Of a stretch of DNA of 64,000 nucleotides, positions 27,912 through 36,256 are shown piece after piece (positions within the stretch are counted from its first letter, which is position 1; every line of letters begins with the position of its first letter). The stretch is from Actinopolymorpha cephalotaxi. Its GTDB lineage: Bacteria > Actinomycetota > Actinomycetes > Propionibacteriales > Actinopolymorphaceae. The stretch covers positions 248,001-312,000 of the forward strand of contig NZ_JACBZA010000001.1 in the NCBI RefSeq assembly GCF_013408535.1. The letters run 5' to 3'. The position numbers and the translations under genes were made by a program. Below the pieces are notes generated by a model. It worked only from the letters and a program-made list of their open reading frames with translations, did not search any database and was not told the origin of the DNA.

Positions 27912-28517
27912 TCAGCCCATGGTCTTCGCGCCGTCCAGGGACTCCCGGATGATGTCGGCGTGCCCCGCGTGCTGGGTGGTCTCGGCGACGATGTGGAGCA
28001 GTGCCCTACGGGCGGACCACCGGGTGCCGGGTGCGAACCACGGTGCCTCCGGCAGCGGGTGTGAGGCGTCCAGGTCCGGGAGCGTCGCGACCAGCTCGTC
28101 GGTTCGGCGGGCGATCTCCGCGTAGTGGTCGAGCACTCCGGCCAGCGTCTCGCCCGGCTGCATCCGGAACTCCTGCGACCATGCCGCGACGAGTTCCTCG
28201 CTGTACTCCTGGCTCGCCGGGCCCTCGACGATGAACTGCGCCCAGTTCTTCTCCGAGGAGGCGACGTGCTTGATCAGGCCGCCGAGGCACAACGCGCTCG
28301 CGGTGGTCCGCATGGCGGCCTGCTCGTCGGTGAGGTCGCGGGTGGTGTAGCGGAGGAAGTGCCGTGCCTGGGCCAGGGCGGCCAGCAGGTCGGCCCGCTC
28401 GCCGGTGACGGACGCGGCGGAGGCCGCGGACGAGGCGTCGGAGGCGGCGGAAACGGAAGCGGACATGGATGCGGAGGCGGTGGTGGAGTCGGGCTGGTTC
28501 GTGGTCGAGGCGTTCAT
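27912..28517 (-). CDS. DinB-superfamily DUF664 protein
   Basis: A 201-residue protein of the four-helix DinB/DUF664 superfamily, members of which are metal-binding and include mycothiol-dependent transferases. The core motif HIVAETTQHAGHADIIRE lies near residue 180; an upstream KHVASSEKNW supplies another likely ligand His. The first 45 residues are an Ala/Ser-rich tail of low complexity. ATG 28517 has GAAGGGA 6 nt upstream; the frame is open further upstream without another ribosome site. It converges on the dehydratase gene and stands alone. Function unknown. Confidence 0.8.
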   Translation of the reverse strand: MNASTTNQPDSTTASASMSASVSAASDASSAASAASVTGERADLLAALAQARHFLRYTTRDLTDEQAAMRTTASALCLGGLIKHVASSEKNWAQFIVEGPASQEYSEELVAAWSQEFRMQPGETLAGVLDHYAEIARRTDELVATLPDLDASHPLPEAPWFAPGTRWSARRALLHIVAETTQHAGHADIIRESLDGAKTMG

Positions 28518-28864
28518 GGCGGTCCCTTCTCGGTGGCGTTGATCCCACGCTAGAAGCCACACCGGCCACTTCCTGTCCTCAATGTCGAGCACTCCGGAAC
28601 TTCCGCGGATCGGGCCCAACGAACCCGACTGATGTCACACAAAGTCACCGCCGGCGCTCGCCGCGACCATCCGGAACGACCCAGCCGAACGAGTATTTAT
28701 GCCCTGCACTACCGAGCCCCAATCCAGTTCGTCCGAAGTTTTTTCCGAAGCGATTGTCGAGCCCGTTCGCGGCTTCGATAAACCCGCTCCGGCGTCCTTG
28801 TCGTGCACCCGGAAAGGGAGTTCGACGCAACCGGGAATTGCGCGATCGGCGACGGCGGCGTACC
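28518..28864. other. Intergenic region before the GT4-GH130 cassette
   Basis: About 350 bases of lower G+C than the surroundings with no gene I can support. It contains the promoters of the divergent DUF664 gene and glycosyltransferase. Confidence 0.5.
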
Positions 28865-28870
28865 TATCCT
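28865..28870 (+). promoter_or_regulatory. -10 hexamer of leaderless glycosyltransferase gene
   Basis: TATCCT ends 7 nt before ATG 28878; no ribosome site is present. Confidence 0.6.
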
Positions 28871-28877
28871 GTCCGCT

Positions 28878-29930
28878 ATGCCTCTTGAGCCTCACCTTCA
28901 CCAGCGCCCGTTGAAGGTCGCCGTTCTCGGCCCGGTCGCGTGGCGAACACCGCCGCGTCATTACGGCCCCTGGGAACTCGTCACCAGCCTGCTCACCGAA
29001 GGGCTGGTCGCCCGCGGGCTCGACGTCACGTTGTTCGCCACCCTCGACTCGGTCACGGCCGCGACGCTGGACGGGATCTGCCCGAACGGCTACGCCGAGG
29101 ACCCCGGGCTCGACGGGCGGGTGTGGGAGGCGATGCACATCGCGTACGCCTTCGAGCGTTCGGGCGAGTTCGACCTCGTGCACAGCCACCTGGACTGGTT
29201 GCCGCTGGCGTTCTCCGCACACTGCCGCGCGCCACTGCTCACCACCGTGCACGGCTTCTCCGGCCGCGGGATCGTGCCCGCCTACGCCCGCGCGAAGTCG
29301 TCGTACGTCTCGATCTCCGACGCGGACCGCGCACCCGAACTCGACTACGTGGCCACCATCCACCACGGCATCGACCTGACCGAACTCCCGTACGCGCCCG
29401 AGGGCGGCACCGGCCTGGTCGCGTTCGGCCGCATCCACCCGGACAAGGGAACCGCCGAGGCGATCGACATCGCCCACCGTGCCAACCTGCCGTTGACGAT
29501 CTGCGGGATTGTTCAGGATGAGAGTTATTTCATCGAACGCGTCCGCCCGCACATCGACGGCGACCGCGTGCGCTACCTCGGTTCGGTGGGACCGAAGGAC
29601 CGGGCGGAGATCCTCGGCGACAGTCTCGCGCTGCTGCATCCGATCTCCTTCGACGAGCCGTTCGGCCTGTCGTTGGTGGAGGCGATGGCCTGCGGAACTC
29701 CCGTGGTGGCGTTCCGCCGGGGCTCGATGCCGGAGGTCGTGGACGACGGTGTGACCGGGTTTCTGGTGCACACCGTCGAGGAGGCCGTCCGGGCGGTGGG
29801 TGCGGCCGGCACGCTGGACCGGGCGGCCTGTCGTAAACATGTGGAAGAACGCTTCGGAGTGGACCGGATGGTCGACGAATACGTGCGTGTCTACCGCGAT
29901 ATCGCCGCAACCGAGTTGAGCCCTTGGTAA
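28878..29930 (+). CDS. GT4-type glycosyltransferase
   Basis: A 350-residue GT-B glycosyltransferase. The N-terminal acceptor domain opens with KVAVLGPVAWRTPPRHYGPWE, typical of enzymes related to mannosyl/glucosyl transferases of family 4; the C-terminal donor domain has FGRIHPDKGTAEA near residue 180 and the EX7E-like segment PISFDEPFGLSLVEAMACGTPVV near 260. The donor sugar is not readable, but GDP-mannose would suit the downstream GH130 enzyme. There is no signal peptide. It is leaderless and is followed after 170 bp by a second glycosyltransferase that begins a coupled three-gene run. Confidence 0.88.
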   Translation: MPLEPHLHQRPLKVAVLGPVAWRTPPRHYGPWELVTSLLTEGLVARGLDVTLFATLDSVTAATLDGICPNGYAEDPGLDGRVWEAMHIAYAFERSGEFDLVHSHLDWLPLAFSAHCRAPLLTTVHGFSGRGIVPAYARAKSSYVSISDADRAPELDYVATIHHGIDLTELPYAPEGGTGLVAFGRIHPDKGTAEAIDIAHRANLPLTICGIVQDESYFIERVRPHIDGDRVRYLGSVGPKDRAEILGDSLALLHPISFDEPFGLSLVEAMACGTPVVAFRRGSMPEVVDDGVTGFLVHTVEEAVRAVGAAGTLDRAACRKHVEERFGVDRMVDEYVRVYRDIAATELSPW

Positions 29931-29991
29931 ATTCAGTCCGCCGAAGAGACCCGACCGGGTCCGGTGCAGGTTCGCGGAGGCCGATTTCGTA

Positions 29992-30054
29992 GGAAGGCGC
30001 CCCGCTGAACCCGTTTTCTGTTGGCCTCGAAAGCCCGGCCGGCTGGCGCCTTCC
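29992..30054 (+). promoter_or_regulatory. Long-range stem in the 5' region of the second glycosyltransferase gene
   Basis: GGAAGGCGCC (29992-30001) is exactly complementary to GGCGCCTTCC (30045-30054), enclosing 43 nt that can fold further (GGCC/GGCC). A smaller GGCA/TGCC hairpin follows before the ribosome site. It may be a terminator for the first gene or a structured leader for the second. Confidence 0.45.
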
Positions 30055-30102
30055 CCCGTGTGGCAGTAATTGCCGCCCGGGCGCATGAGTAGAAGGCACG
30101 GT

Positions 30103-31236
30103 ATGGCTACCAGCTTTGGCTTCCTCAGTACCCACCCCCCGACGCAGTGCGGTCTCGCGACCTTCAACTGCTCACTCGCCGCCCAGCTCACAGCGGGCGG
30201 CGTCGGCGGTGGGATCGTCCGGGTTCTTACAGACGGTGACGACCGACGCGCCTCGCCGGGTGTCGTGCACACCTGGTCGGCGGCGCACGCCACCGGCTGG
30301 CTGGGCGCCGCCTCGGCACTGAACCAGTTCGACGTGGCGGTGATCCAGCACGAGTACGGCATCTACCCCGGGCCCGACGGCCAGGACGTCCTGCCGCTGC
30401 TGCGACGACTGCGGGTCCCGAGCATCGTTGTGTTGCACAGCGTCCTGACCAACCCGAGCTTCCGGCAGCGGATCCTGCTCGAGCAGATCGGTGCGATGGC
30501 CGACGCGGTGGTCACCATGACCCAGGCCGCGCGCGACCGGCTGGTGGCGGGGTACGCCGTGGACCCGTCGAAGGTGACGGTCATCCCGCACGGCGCGCCC
30601 GAGTACGTCACCCGGCCGACCGAGGCCCGGACGGCGCCGCACCTGCTCACCTGGGGTCTGATCGGGCCCGGCAAGGGCATCGAGTGGGCGTTGCGTGCGC
30701 TCCCGCACCTGCGCGACATCGACCCGCGGCCGACGTACACCGTGGCCGGCCGCACCCACCCGAAGATCCTGGAACGCGACGGCGAGGCCTACCGCCGCGG
30801 GCTGCAGCGCCTCGGCGAGGAGCTCGGCGTGGCCGACACCGTGACGTTCGACGCGATCTACCGCGACACCGAGGCGCTGAACCGGCTGATCCGGTCCGCC
30901 GACGTGGTGGTGCTGCCCTACGACTCCCGCGAGCAGGTCACCTCGGGCGTGCTCATCGAGGCGGTCGCGGCGGGCATCCCCGTGGTGGCGACGAGCTTCC
31001 CGCACGCGGTGGAGCTGCTCGCGGACGGCGCCGGCCTGGTCGTTCCGCACCAGGACCCGGTGGCGCTGGCCGCGGCGGTCCGGCGGATCCTCACCGAGCC
31101 CGGACTGGCCGGCGGGATGGTCGGCGCGAGCACCACCTCGACGCTGAGCTGGCCGGCGGTGGCCGACCGGTACGACACCCTGGCCAACCGTCTGCTGGCC
31201 GCGCGGCGTTACACCGCGGAGGCGTTGCCCTCGTGA
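30103..31236 (+). CDS. Second GT4-type glycosyltransferase
   Basis: A 377-residue GT-B glycosyltransferase. STHPPTQCGLATFNCSL near the N-terminus is typical of a bacterial GT4 subgroup found beside GH130 genes. VIQHEYGIYPG, VTVIPHGAPEY and the donor-domain segment SGVLIEAVAAGIPVVATSFPH near residue 285 are visible. ATG 30103 has AGAAGG 7 nt upstream. The stop overlaps the next GTG start (GTGA), so it is coupled with the toroid-like protein and then with GH130. Probably adds a sugar, perhaps mannose, to a glycan made by this cassette; the acceptor is unknown. Confidence 0.87.
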   Translation: MATSFGFLSTHPPTQCGLATFNCSLAAQLTAGGVGGGIVRVLTDGDDRRASPGVVHTWSAAHATGWLGAASALNQFDVAVIQHEYGIYPGPDGQDVLPLLRRLRVPSIVVLHSVLTNPSFRQRILLEQIGAMADAVVTMTQAARDRLVAGYAVDPSKVTVIPHGAPEYVTRPTEARTAPHLLTWGLIGPGKGIEWALRALPHLRDIDPRPTYTVAGRTHPKILERDGEAYRRGLQRLGEELGVADTVTFDAIYRDTEALNRLIRSADVVVLPYDSREQVTSGVLIEAVAAGIPVVATSFPHAVELLADGAGLVVPHQDPVALAAAVRRILTEPGLAGGMVGASTTSTLSWPAVADRYDTLANRLLAARRYTAEALPS

Positions 31237-32246
31237 CGCCCGTGATCGCGCCCGCGCCCTCGTTCAGCCACGTCATCCGGATGTCGGACGACACCGGGCT
31301 GTTCGAACACTCCCGGAACGCCATCGTGCGCCGGGAGCACGGCTACTGCACCGACGACGTGTCCCGTGGGCTCGTCGTCACCAGCCGCGAGCCGAACCCG
31401 TCGGAGGAGGTGGTCCGGCTGGCGGAGGTCTACCTCACGTTCCTCACCCACGCCCAGGACCACACCGGCGCGTTCCGCAACCGGCTCGGCCACGACCGGC
31501 GGTGGAGCGACCGACCGGCCCTCGGAGACTGGTGGGGGCGAGCGTTGTGGGGTCTCGGCACCGCCGCGGCCCGCAACCCCGCACCCTGGATCCGCAAGGA
31601 GGCCATGATCGCCTTCGACCTGGGGGCGACCAAGCGGTCCTGGGCGGTGCGCGCGATGGCGTTCGCCGGCCTCGGGGCGGCCGAGGTGCTCCGCGCCCAC
31701 CCGGACCACAAGGGTGCGGCGGCGCTGCTCGCGGACGCCGCCAAGGCGGTCGGCGGCCCGGGGGAGGACCCCGACTGGCCATGGCCGCAGGAACACCTCA
31801 CCTACGCCAACGCCTCGCTGGCCGAGGTGGTGATCGCCGCCGGCAAGCTGGGCGGTGACCAGCAGGTGCTCGAGTCGGGGTTGCGGATGCTCAGTTGGCT
31901 GCACGACGTGCAGCGCACCGGCGACCGGCTGTCGGTGATCGCGGTGGGCGGATACCGCCGCGACGGGCCCAGGAACCGCCACGACCAGCAGCCGATCGAG
32001 GTGGCCAGTTTCGCCGACGCCTGCGCCACGGCGGCCGAGGTGACCGGCGACCCGGCCTGGGACGACGGCGTCAGCCAGGCGGTGGCGTGGTTCCTCGGCG
32101 ACAACGACCTGGGCACGCCCATGTGGGACTCCACCACCGGCGGCAGCTACGACGGACTGACCCCGACCGGCCCCAACCCCAACCAGGGCGCGGAGTCCAC
32201 CCTCGCGCTCGTGTCCACCCTGCAGCACGCCAGGCGCCTGTCGTGA
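31233..32246 (+). CDS. Alpha/alpha-toroid-like protein of the glycan cassette
   Basis: A 337-residue protein with no catalytic signature that I recognise. It is rich in regularly spaced helices (WWGRALWGLGTAA, AMAFAGLGAAEVL, FADACATAAEVTG) and carries HEHGYCTDDVSRG-like and GGSYDGLT segments, consistent with a six-hairpin toroid such as those in glycan-processing enzymes. It is locked between the second glycosyltransferase and the GH130 gene by GTGA overlaps at both ends, so it very likely works in the same pathway, possibly as a hydrolase or an accessory subunit. No signal peptide. Confidence 0.7.
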   Translation: MTPVIAPAPSFSHVIRMSDDTGLFEHSRNAIVRREHGYCTDDVSRGLVVTSREPNPSEEVVRLAEVYLTFLTHAQDHTGAFRNRLGHDRRWSDRPALGDWWGRALWGLGTAAARNPAPWIRKEAMIAFDLGATKRSWAVRAMAFAGLGAAEVLRAHPDHKGAAALLADAAKAVGGPGEDPDWPWPQEHLTYANASLAEVVIAAGKLGGDQQVLESGLRMLSWLHDVQRTGDRLSVIAVGGYRRDGPRNRHDQQPIEVASFADACATAAEVTGDPAWDDGVSQAVAWFLGDNDLGTPMWDSTTGGSYDGLTPTGPNPNQGAESTLALVSTLQHARRLS

Positions 32247-33715
32247 CGGCACCGGGCCTGGCCTCCCGGCTGGACCTGGTGCTGGCCCCGGAGTCCCGCC
32301 GGGTGATCATCCGGCCGTTCGTGCCGGGGGAGGACGACGACCTCGTCCGCGCCCGGATCTCGGCGCTGGTCGAGCGGGTCGTCCACCTCGACGACGACGA
32401 GACCGGGCGGCTGCTGCAGCAGACGCTGCTGCACTTCGGGGGACGTCACCACGACCTGGAGATGACGTTCCTGCACCACTACGACCTCGTACGCCCGCGC
32501 ATCGACCGGCACGCCGAGCTGTCACCCACTGCCCGGCTGCTGGTCGGTGCGTACTGCAGTCAGGAGTACGCCGTCGAGGCGGCGGCGCTGTGCAACCCGT
32601 CGATGGTGCCCCACCCGGACCAGTCCGGCCTGTCCGCCGGGCAGTTGCGGGTGGCGCTCAGCCTGCGCCAGATCGGGGAGGGTCACCTGTCCTCGATCGG
32701 GTTCGCCACCGGGGTTCTGGACCCCGGGCGCGGCCGGCTGGACGTGGCCGACCGGCGGGGCCCGCTGCTGGCCGGGCGGCGGGCGGGCACCCGGCACCGC
32801 CGGGACCTGTTCGCCTCCGGGCTGGAGGAGGACGGCTGGACCGACAAGGTGTCCGCGGCTGTCCTCGCCACGCTGCCGGAGGTGTTCGACGACGAGGACC
32901 TCGACCGCGCGCTGTCCCACCTGCCGGCGGACCTGCTGGCCGACGAGGAGGAGGCGGCCGCGGTGGACCGGCTCCGGTGGGCCGCCTCGGCCAGCTACGC
33001 CGTCACCTTCCCCGAGGAGGTGCCGCTGAGCCAGCGGGTGCTGTGGCCGCTGACCGCCACCGAGAGCAACGGCATGGAGGACGCGAGGTTCGTACGCTTC
33101 GTGTCCGACGACGGCGAGGCCGCCTACCACGCGACCTACACGACGTACGACGGTCGGCACATCAGCGTGCGCATGCTGAGCACCGCGGACCTGCGCAACT
33201 TCGAGGTGACGCCGGTGCGCGGGCCGGCCGCCCGCAACAAGGGGATGGCGTTGTTCCCGCGTACCGTCGGTGGCCGCCACTTCGCCCTGTGCCGCTCCGA
33301 CGGGGAGACCATCGGGCTGAGCGCGCTCGACCGGCAGAACCGCTGGCAGCAGCCGGTGCCGCTGCACGTCCCGCGGCTCGGCTGGGAGCTGACCCAGGTC
33401 GGCAACTGCGGCTCACCGCTGGAGACCGAGGCGGGCTGGCTGGTGCTCACCCACGGGGTGGGGCCGATGCGGAGGTACGCCATCGGCGCGCTGCTGCTCG
33501 ACCTGCACCGGCCGGAACGCGTGATCGCCCAACTGCCGGGGGTGCTGCTCGCGCCGCAGGACGAGGAGAGCGAGGGCTACGTGCCGAACGTCGTCTACTC
33601 CTGCGGCGGCGTCCTACACGCCGGAACACTGTGGCTGCCCTACGGCGCAAGCGACACCCGGGTCGGCTTCGCCACCGTCGACATCGCCACCCTGCTCGCC
33701 GCCATGGGGCAATGA
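32243..33715 (+). CDS. GH130-family mannoside phosphorylase/hydrolase, long form
   Basis: A 490-residue five-bladed propeller enzyme of family GH130, whose members break beta-mannosides with phosphate or water. Propeller marks are GMEDARFVRF near residue 279, NKGMALFPR near 332, GWELTQVGNCGSPLETEAG near 380 and YVPNVVYSCGG near 446. It is about 150 residues longer than the usual 300-350, with an N-terminal helical region (DDETGRLLQQTLLHFGGRHH). Whether it is a phosphorylase or hydrolase cannot be decided by eye. It is coupled (GTGA) to the toroid protein. Its 3' end overlaps the minus-strand WhiB gene by 102 bp. Confidence 0.87.
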   Translation: MTAPGLASRLDLVLAPESRRVIIRPFVPGEDDDLVRARISALVERVVHLDDDETGRLLQQTLLHFGGRHHDLEMTFLHHYDLVRPRIDRHAELSPTARLLVGAYCSQEYAVEAAALCNPSMVPHPDQSGLSAGQLRVALSLRQIGEGHLSSIGFATGVLDPGRGRLDVADRRGPLLAGRRAGTRHRRDLFASGLEEDGWTDKVSAAVLATLPEVFDDEDLDRALSHLPADLLADEEEAAAVDRLRWAASASYAVTFPEEVPLSQRVLWPLTATESNGMEDARFVRFVSDDGEAAYHATYTTYDGRHISVRMLSTADLRNFEVTPVRGPAARNKGMALFPRTVGGRHFALCRSDGETIGLSALDRQNRWQQPVPLHVPRLGWELTQVGNCGSPLETEAGWLVLTHGVGPMRRYAIGALLLDLHRPERVIAQLPGVLLAPQDEESEGYVPNVVYSCGGVLHAGTLWLPYGASDTRVGFATVDIATLLAAMGQ

Positions 33716-34075
33716 AGTCGTGACCGTCACGGCCGCAGCTTCGTCTGCGGACAGTGACGCGCCGACGGGCAGGAGAGCCGGCTCCGGTTCCGGCCCGGAC
33801 TCGGGCGCGGGCAGGGCGGCGGCGCTGATCCGCCCGCGGCGGACGGCGTTCCGGTTGGCCTCGGTGGTGCCGCCCCACACGCCGTAGGTCTCCGGCAGCG
33901 CGAGCGCGTGCGTACGGCAGGCGTCGAGAACGGGGCAGGCCGCGCAGAACTCCAGCGCCCGGGCCTCTCGCGCCAGCCGCTCCGGAGGCTTCTCGCCCTC
34001 CGGTCCGTAGAACAGCCCGTCAGGTGCGTGGACGCAGGCAGCCTCCAGGTGCCACGCCCGCGACCGGGCGGGCAT
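33614..34075 (-). CDS. WhiB-family iron-sulfur transcription regulator
   Basis: A 153-residue WhiB-like protein. It has the four Fe-S cysteines (one in EAACVHA, then CAACPVLDAC) and the GVWGG turn followed by basic residues (TEANRNAVRRGR), so it should bind a redox-sensitive [4Fe-4S] cluster and act with sigma-A at promoters. ATG 34075 is chosen over ATG 34120 because GGAGGAAG lies 3 nt before it. The C-terminus is about 50 residues longer than usual and low in complexity; it overlaps the end of the GH130 gene on the other strand, so the true stop may have been lost and the reading frame extended. Confidence 0.88.
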   Translation of the reverse strand: MPARSRAWHLEAACVHAPDGLFYGPEGEKPPERLAREARALEFCAACPVLDACRTHALALPETYGVWGGTTEANRNAVRRGRISAAALPAPESGPEPEPALLPVGASLSADEAAAVTVTTSLPHGGEQGGDVDGGEADPGVACAVGQPQCSGV

Positions 34076-34232
34076 CGGCTTCCTCCGGCCGCCTGGTACG
34101 GCGGCGCGCCGTCGCGCCATGCGAGAACCCCATTCCGCTGCTTTCGTCCGACTTGCGCCGGCTTCCCGCGCTCACCCCTCGTTCTCGCGCCGTGCTCCGA
34201 GCCCCTGCGTTCCTGACACAGGACCACGGTGG

Positions 34233-34247
34233 GCTTACGGTGTAAGC
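34233..34247. promoter_or_regulatory. Palindromic operator 1 upstream of the TetR gene
   Basis: GCTTACGGTGTAAGC, a 15-bp palindrome with 6-bp arms. It shares the CTTAC-N3-GTAAG pattern with operator 2, whose centre lies 33 bp (about three turns) away. Confidence 0.7.
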
Positions 34248-34266
34248 CACCCACACGGGGGCCAAC

Positions 34267-34279
34267 CTTACGCTGTAAG
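34267..34279. promoter_or_regulatory. Palindromic operator 2 upstream of the TetR gene
   Basis: CTTACGCTGTAAG, a 13-bp palindrome. Together with operator 1 it fits binding by a TetR dimer between the divergent WhiB and TetR genes. Confidence 0.7.
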
Positions 34280-34370
34280 CGGCCGGGCGCAAATGTCGCG
34301 TCGGCCGTGGACGTGGTACGCAGGGGGTGGACACGCCCAGTCCGAGCCACGGCGATACAGGAGCGTCCCC

Positions 34371-35168
34371 ATGAACTCACCCGGGACACCGCAGACACCA
34401 GGCGGTGACAGATCGAGTCGGTCGGGCGGGTCGACCCGGTCGGCCGGGACGACGCGACCCAACGAGCACGCGGCCTCCGGGCGCGGCGCGCTCAACCGCG
34501 ACCTGATCGTCTCCGCCGCCATCGAGTACGTCGACGAGCACGGACTGGCGATGCTCACCATGCGCCGCCTCGGTGAGCACCTGGGCGTGGAGGCGATGTC
34601 GCTCTACCGCTACGTGAACGGCCGCGAGGACCTGCTGGAGGAGATCGTCCGCCGGATGGTGGACGGCCTGCACGTGGACCGCGCCCGGCGCGAGCTCCTC
34701 GCAGGCCCGGGCTGGCAGGCCTACCTCCAGTGGCTCGCGCACGCCGTACGCCGGCTGGCCCGCCAGCATCCGCAGCTGTTCCCGCTGATCGCCACCCGGC
34801 ACCCGGCCGCCCCCTGGCTACGCCCACCGCTGCGCAGCCTGGACGTCGTCGAGGACTTCCTGGCCACCCTCGTCGACCGCGGGTTCACCATGGAGAACGC
34901 CGTGATGGCCTACCGCGCCTTCACCAGCTACCTGCTCGGCTACCTCCTGCTGGAGGTGTCCACGATCAGTGGCCGCACCGTCGCGGAGGACTCGCTGACC
35001 GAGGTGGCCAACTCCCCGCCGCCCTCGCCGATCCCGCTGGACGACTATCCCCACATCCAGCGGGTGGAGACGTTGCTGTCCCAGGACCACACCGACCTGG
35101 AGTTCGAGCTGTCCCTGGAGGACATGCTGGACCGGATCGAGCGGCTGCTGGCCAGCGACCTGACCTGA
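34371..35168 (+). CDS. TetR-family transcription regulator
   Basis: A 265-residue repressor. After a 35-residue Ser/Thr/Gly-rich tail the TetR helix-turn-helix appears (LIVSAAIEYVDEHGLAMLTM then GVEAMSLYRYVNGREDLLEE), followed by a ligand-binding helical domain with RHPAAPWLRPP and the TetR C-terminal pattern. It probably represses itself through two CTTAC-N3-GTAAG palindromes in its upstream region. The ATG at 34371 has CAGGAG about 8 nt upstream. The regulated partner is not obvious: the divergent WhiB gene is the only other gene sharing this region. Ligand unknown. Confidence 0.88.
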   Translation: MNSPGTPQTPGGDRSSRSGGSTRSAGTTRPNEHAASGRGALNRDLIVSAAIEYVDEHGLAMLTMRRLGEHLGVEAMSLYRYVNGREDLLEEIVRRMVDGLHVDRARRELLAGPGWQAYLQWLAHAVRRLARQHPQLFPLIATRHPAAPWLRPPLRSLDVVEDFLATLVDRGFTMENAVMAYRAFTSYLLGYLLLEVSTISGRTVAEDSLTEVANSPPPSPIPLDDYPHIQRVETLLSQDHTDLEFELSLEDMLDRIERLLASDLT

Positions 35169-35171
35169 GCG

Positions 35172-35633
35172 TCAGCGGTCCGACTCGGGCCAGACGTAGG
35201 GCAGATCGGGCGGTACGCCGGGAAACAGCTCGGCGTACGTCGCACTGTCCTTGCGCACCAGCGCGGACTGGTGACTGCGGTGGAAGTCCGGGTCGCCCAG
35301 CCACGGGGGCAGCTCCCCTGCGTCGGCGAGGGCGGGCTGGTCGCGGACCTCCTCCCGGCCGGTGGCCAGCGCGAGGTCGGCCCGCAGGGTGGCCGCGCAG
35401 GTGTCCTTCCGGCCGGTGTCCGTCCAGACCCGGCAGACCTCCAGCCCGTACCTCGCCAGCGCCTCGGGGTAGCCGGTCCACATCCGCACCACCGGGTGGT
35501 GCCGCCAGCCGTAGCCGGGGACGGTCAGCCCGCGCAGCGCCTGCAGGGCCTCCACCCGCTGCTTGCCCAGCCGCCGCTGGTCGAGGACCCGGGCGGAGGC
35601 GGCGAAGTCGGCGTACGGCAGGAAGGTCTGCAT
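35172..35633 (-). CDS. MSMEG_6728-family conserved protein
   Basis: A 153-residue protein with MQTFLPYADFAASARVLDQRRLGKQRVEALQ at its start (shown here as FAASARVLDQRRLGKQRV), a pattern I know from actinobacterial proteins named after MSMEG_6728 and related to pyrimidine-dimer-glycosylase-like domains. WRHHPVVRMW and HRSHQSALVRKD are conserved too. No function is shown for the family, though a nucleic-acid role is suspected. It is the last gene of the minus-strand run that starts with mauE, 53 bp after the MauA-like gene, and may be unrelated to it. Confidence 0.75.
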   Translation of the reverse strand: MQTFLPYADFAASARVLDQRRLGKQRVEALQALRGLTVPGYGWRHHPVVRMWTGYPEALARYGLEVCRVWTDTGRKDTCAATLRADLALATGREEVRDQPALADAGELPPWLGDPDFHRSHQSALVRKDSATYAELFPGVPPDLPYVWPESDR

Positions 35634-35686
35634 CCGCTTGAGTTTCCCGGCACCACCCGGGCCAACCTCGGGACCTGTGCCGCCGG

Positions 35687-36256
35687 CTACTCCAGGTACT
35701 CCCGGCACGCGGACTTGTAGTGGTAGTCCGGCCCGCAGTCGTTCAGGACGTAGGTCTTGCCGTCGGAGCAGATCACGCTCGGCAGGTTTCCGCCGGACTG
35801 TCCTCGCCGCCACACCCAGGCGTTGATGACCTCGGTGCCGGCGAGGTTCCAGCACCGGAAGTCGATCCGGTAGTCCTCGTACTCGCACTCGTCGACCCAC
35901 CTGCCGTTGACCGCCGTGCGGTGCCGCCTGATGTTGGGCTTGCAGTAGCGCCTGCTCACCCGCGCGGCGTCGGGATTGCACCACCGCCAGTCGGTCCGCC
36001 GCGAGCCGGTGCTGTAGTCGTGGCAGTTGTTCCAGTACTCCCATGGGTCGCTGCCGTGCCGGCTGGCCTGTGCCTCGCGGCGGCCGGGCAGCAGGTCCAG
36101 GGCGCTCAGGCCGAGCACCATGCCGGTGGTCAGGACGCCCTTGAGCAGGCTGCGGCGGTTGATGTGGTCGCGTTCGATCAGCTTGCGTACCGCGCTCGGT
36201 GTGGCGTTCGGGGGCGGCGTGCTCGCGCTCGGAACCGTGGGGATGGCAGCGGTCAT
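35687..36256 (-). CDS. MauA-like secreted Cys/Trp-rich protein, TAT leader
   Basis: A 189-residue exported protein. Residues about 30-65 form a twin-arginine leader (INRRSLLKGVLTTGMVLGL) followed by a short polar cleavage region. The mature part has eight Cys and eight Trp, with DPWEYWNNCHDYS and GRWVDECEYEDYRIDFRC that can be laid by eye on the light chain of methylamine dehydrogenase (MauA), which has a similar length (about 188) and a similar TAT leader. MauA makes TTQ from two Trp; the first fits GRWVDEC, but the second position reads VICSDG here rather than a Trp-Cys pair. So a classical TTQ may not form. MauE and MauD genes lie in the same operon. ATG overlaps the previous stop. Confidence 0.7.
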   Translation of the reverse strand: MTAAIPTVPSASTPPPNATPSAVRKLIERDHINRRSLLKGVLTTGMVLGLSALDLLPGRREAQASRHGSDPWEYWNNCHDYSTGSRRTDWRWCNPDAARVSRRYCKPNIRRHRTAVNGRWVDECEYEDYRIDFRCWNLAGTEVINAWVWRRGQSGGNLPSVICSDGKTYVLNDCGPDYHYKSACREYLE

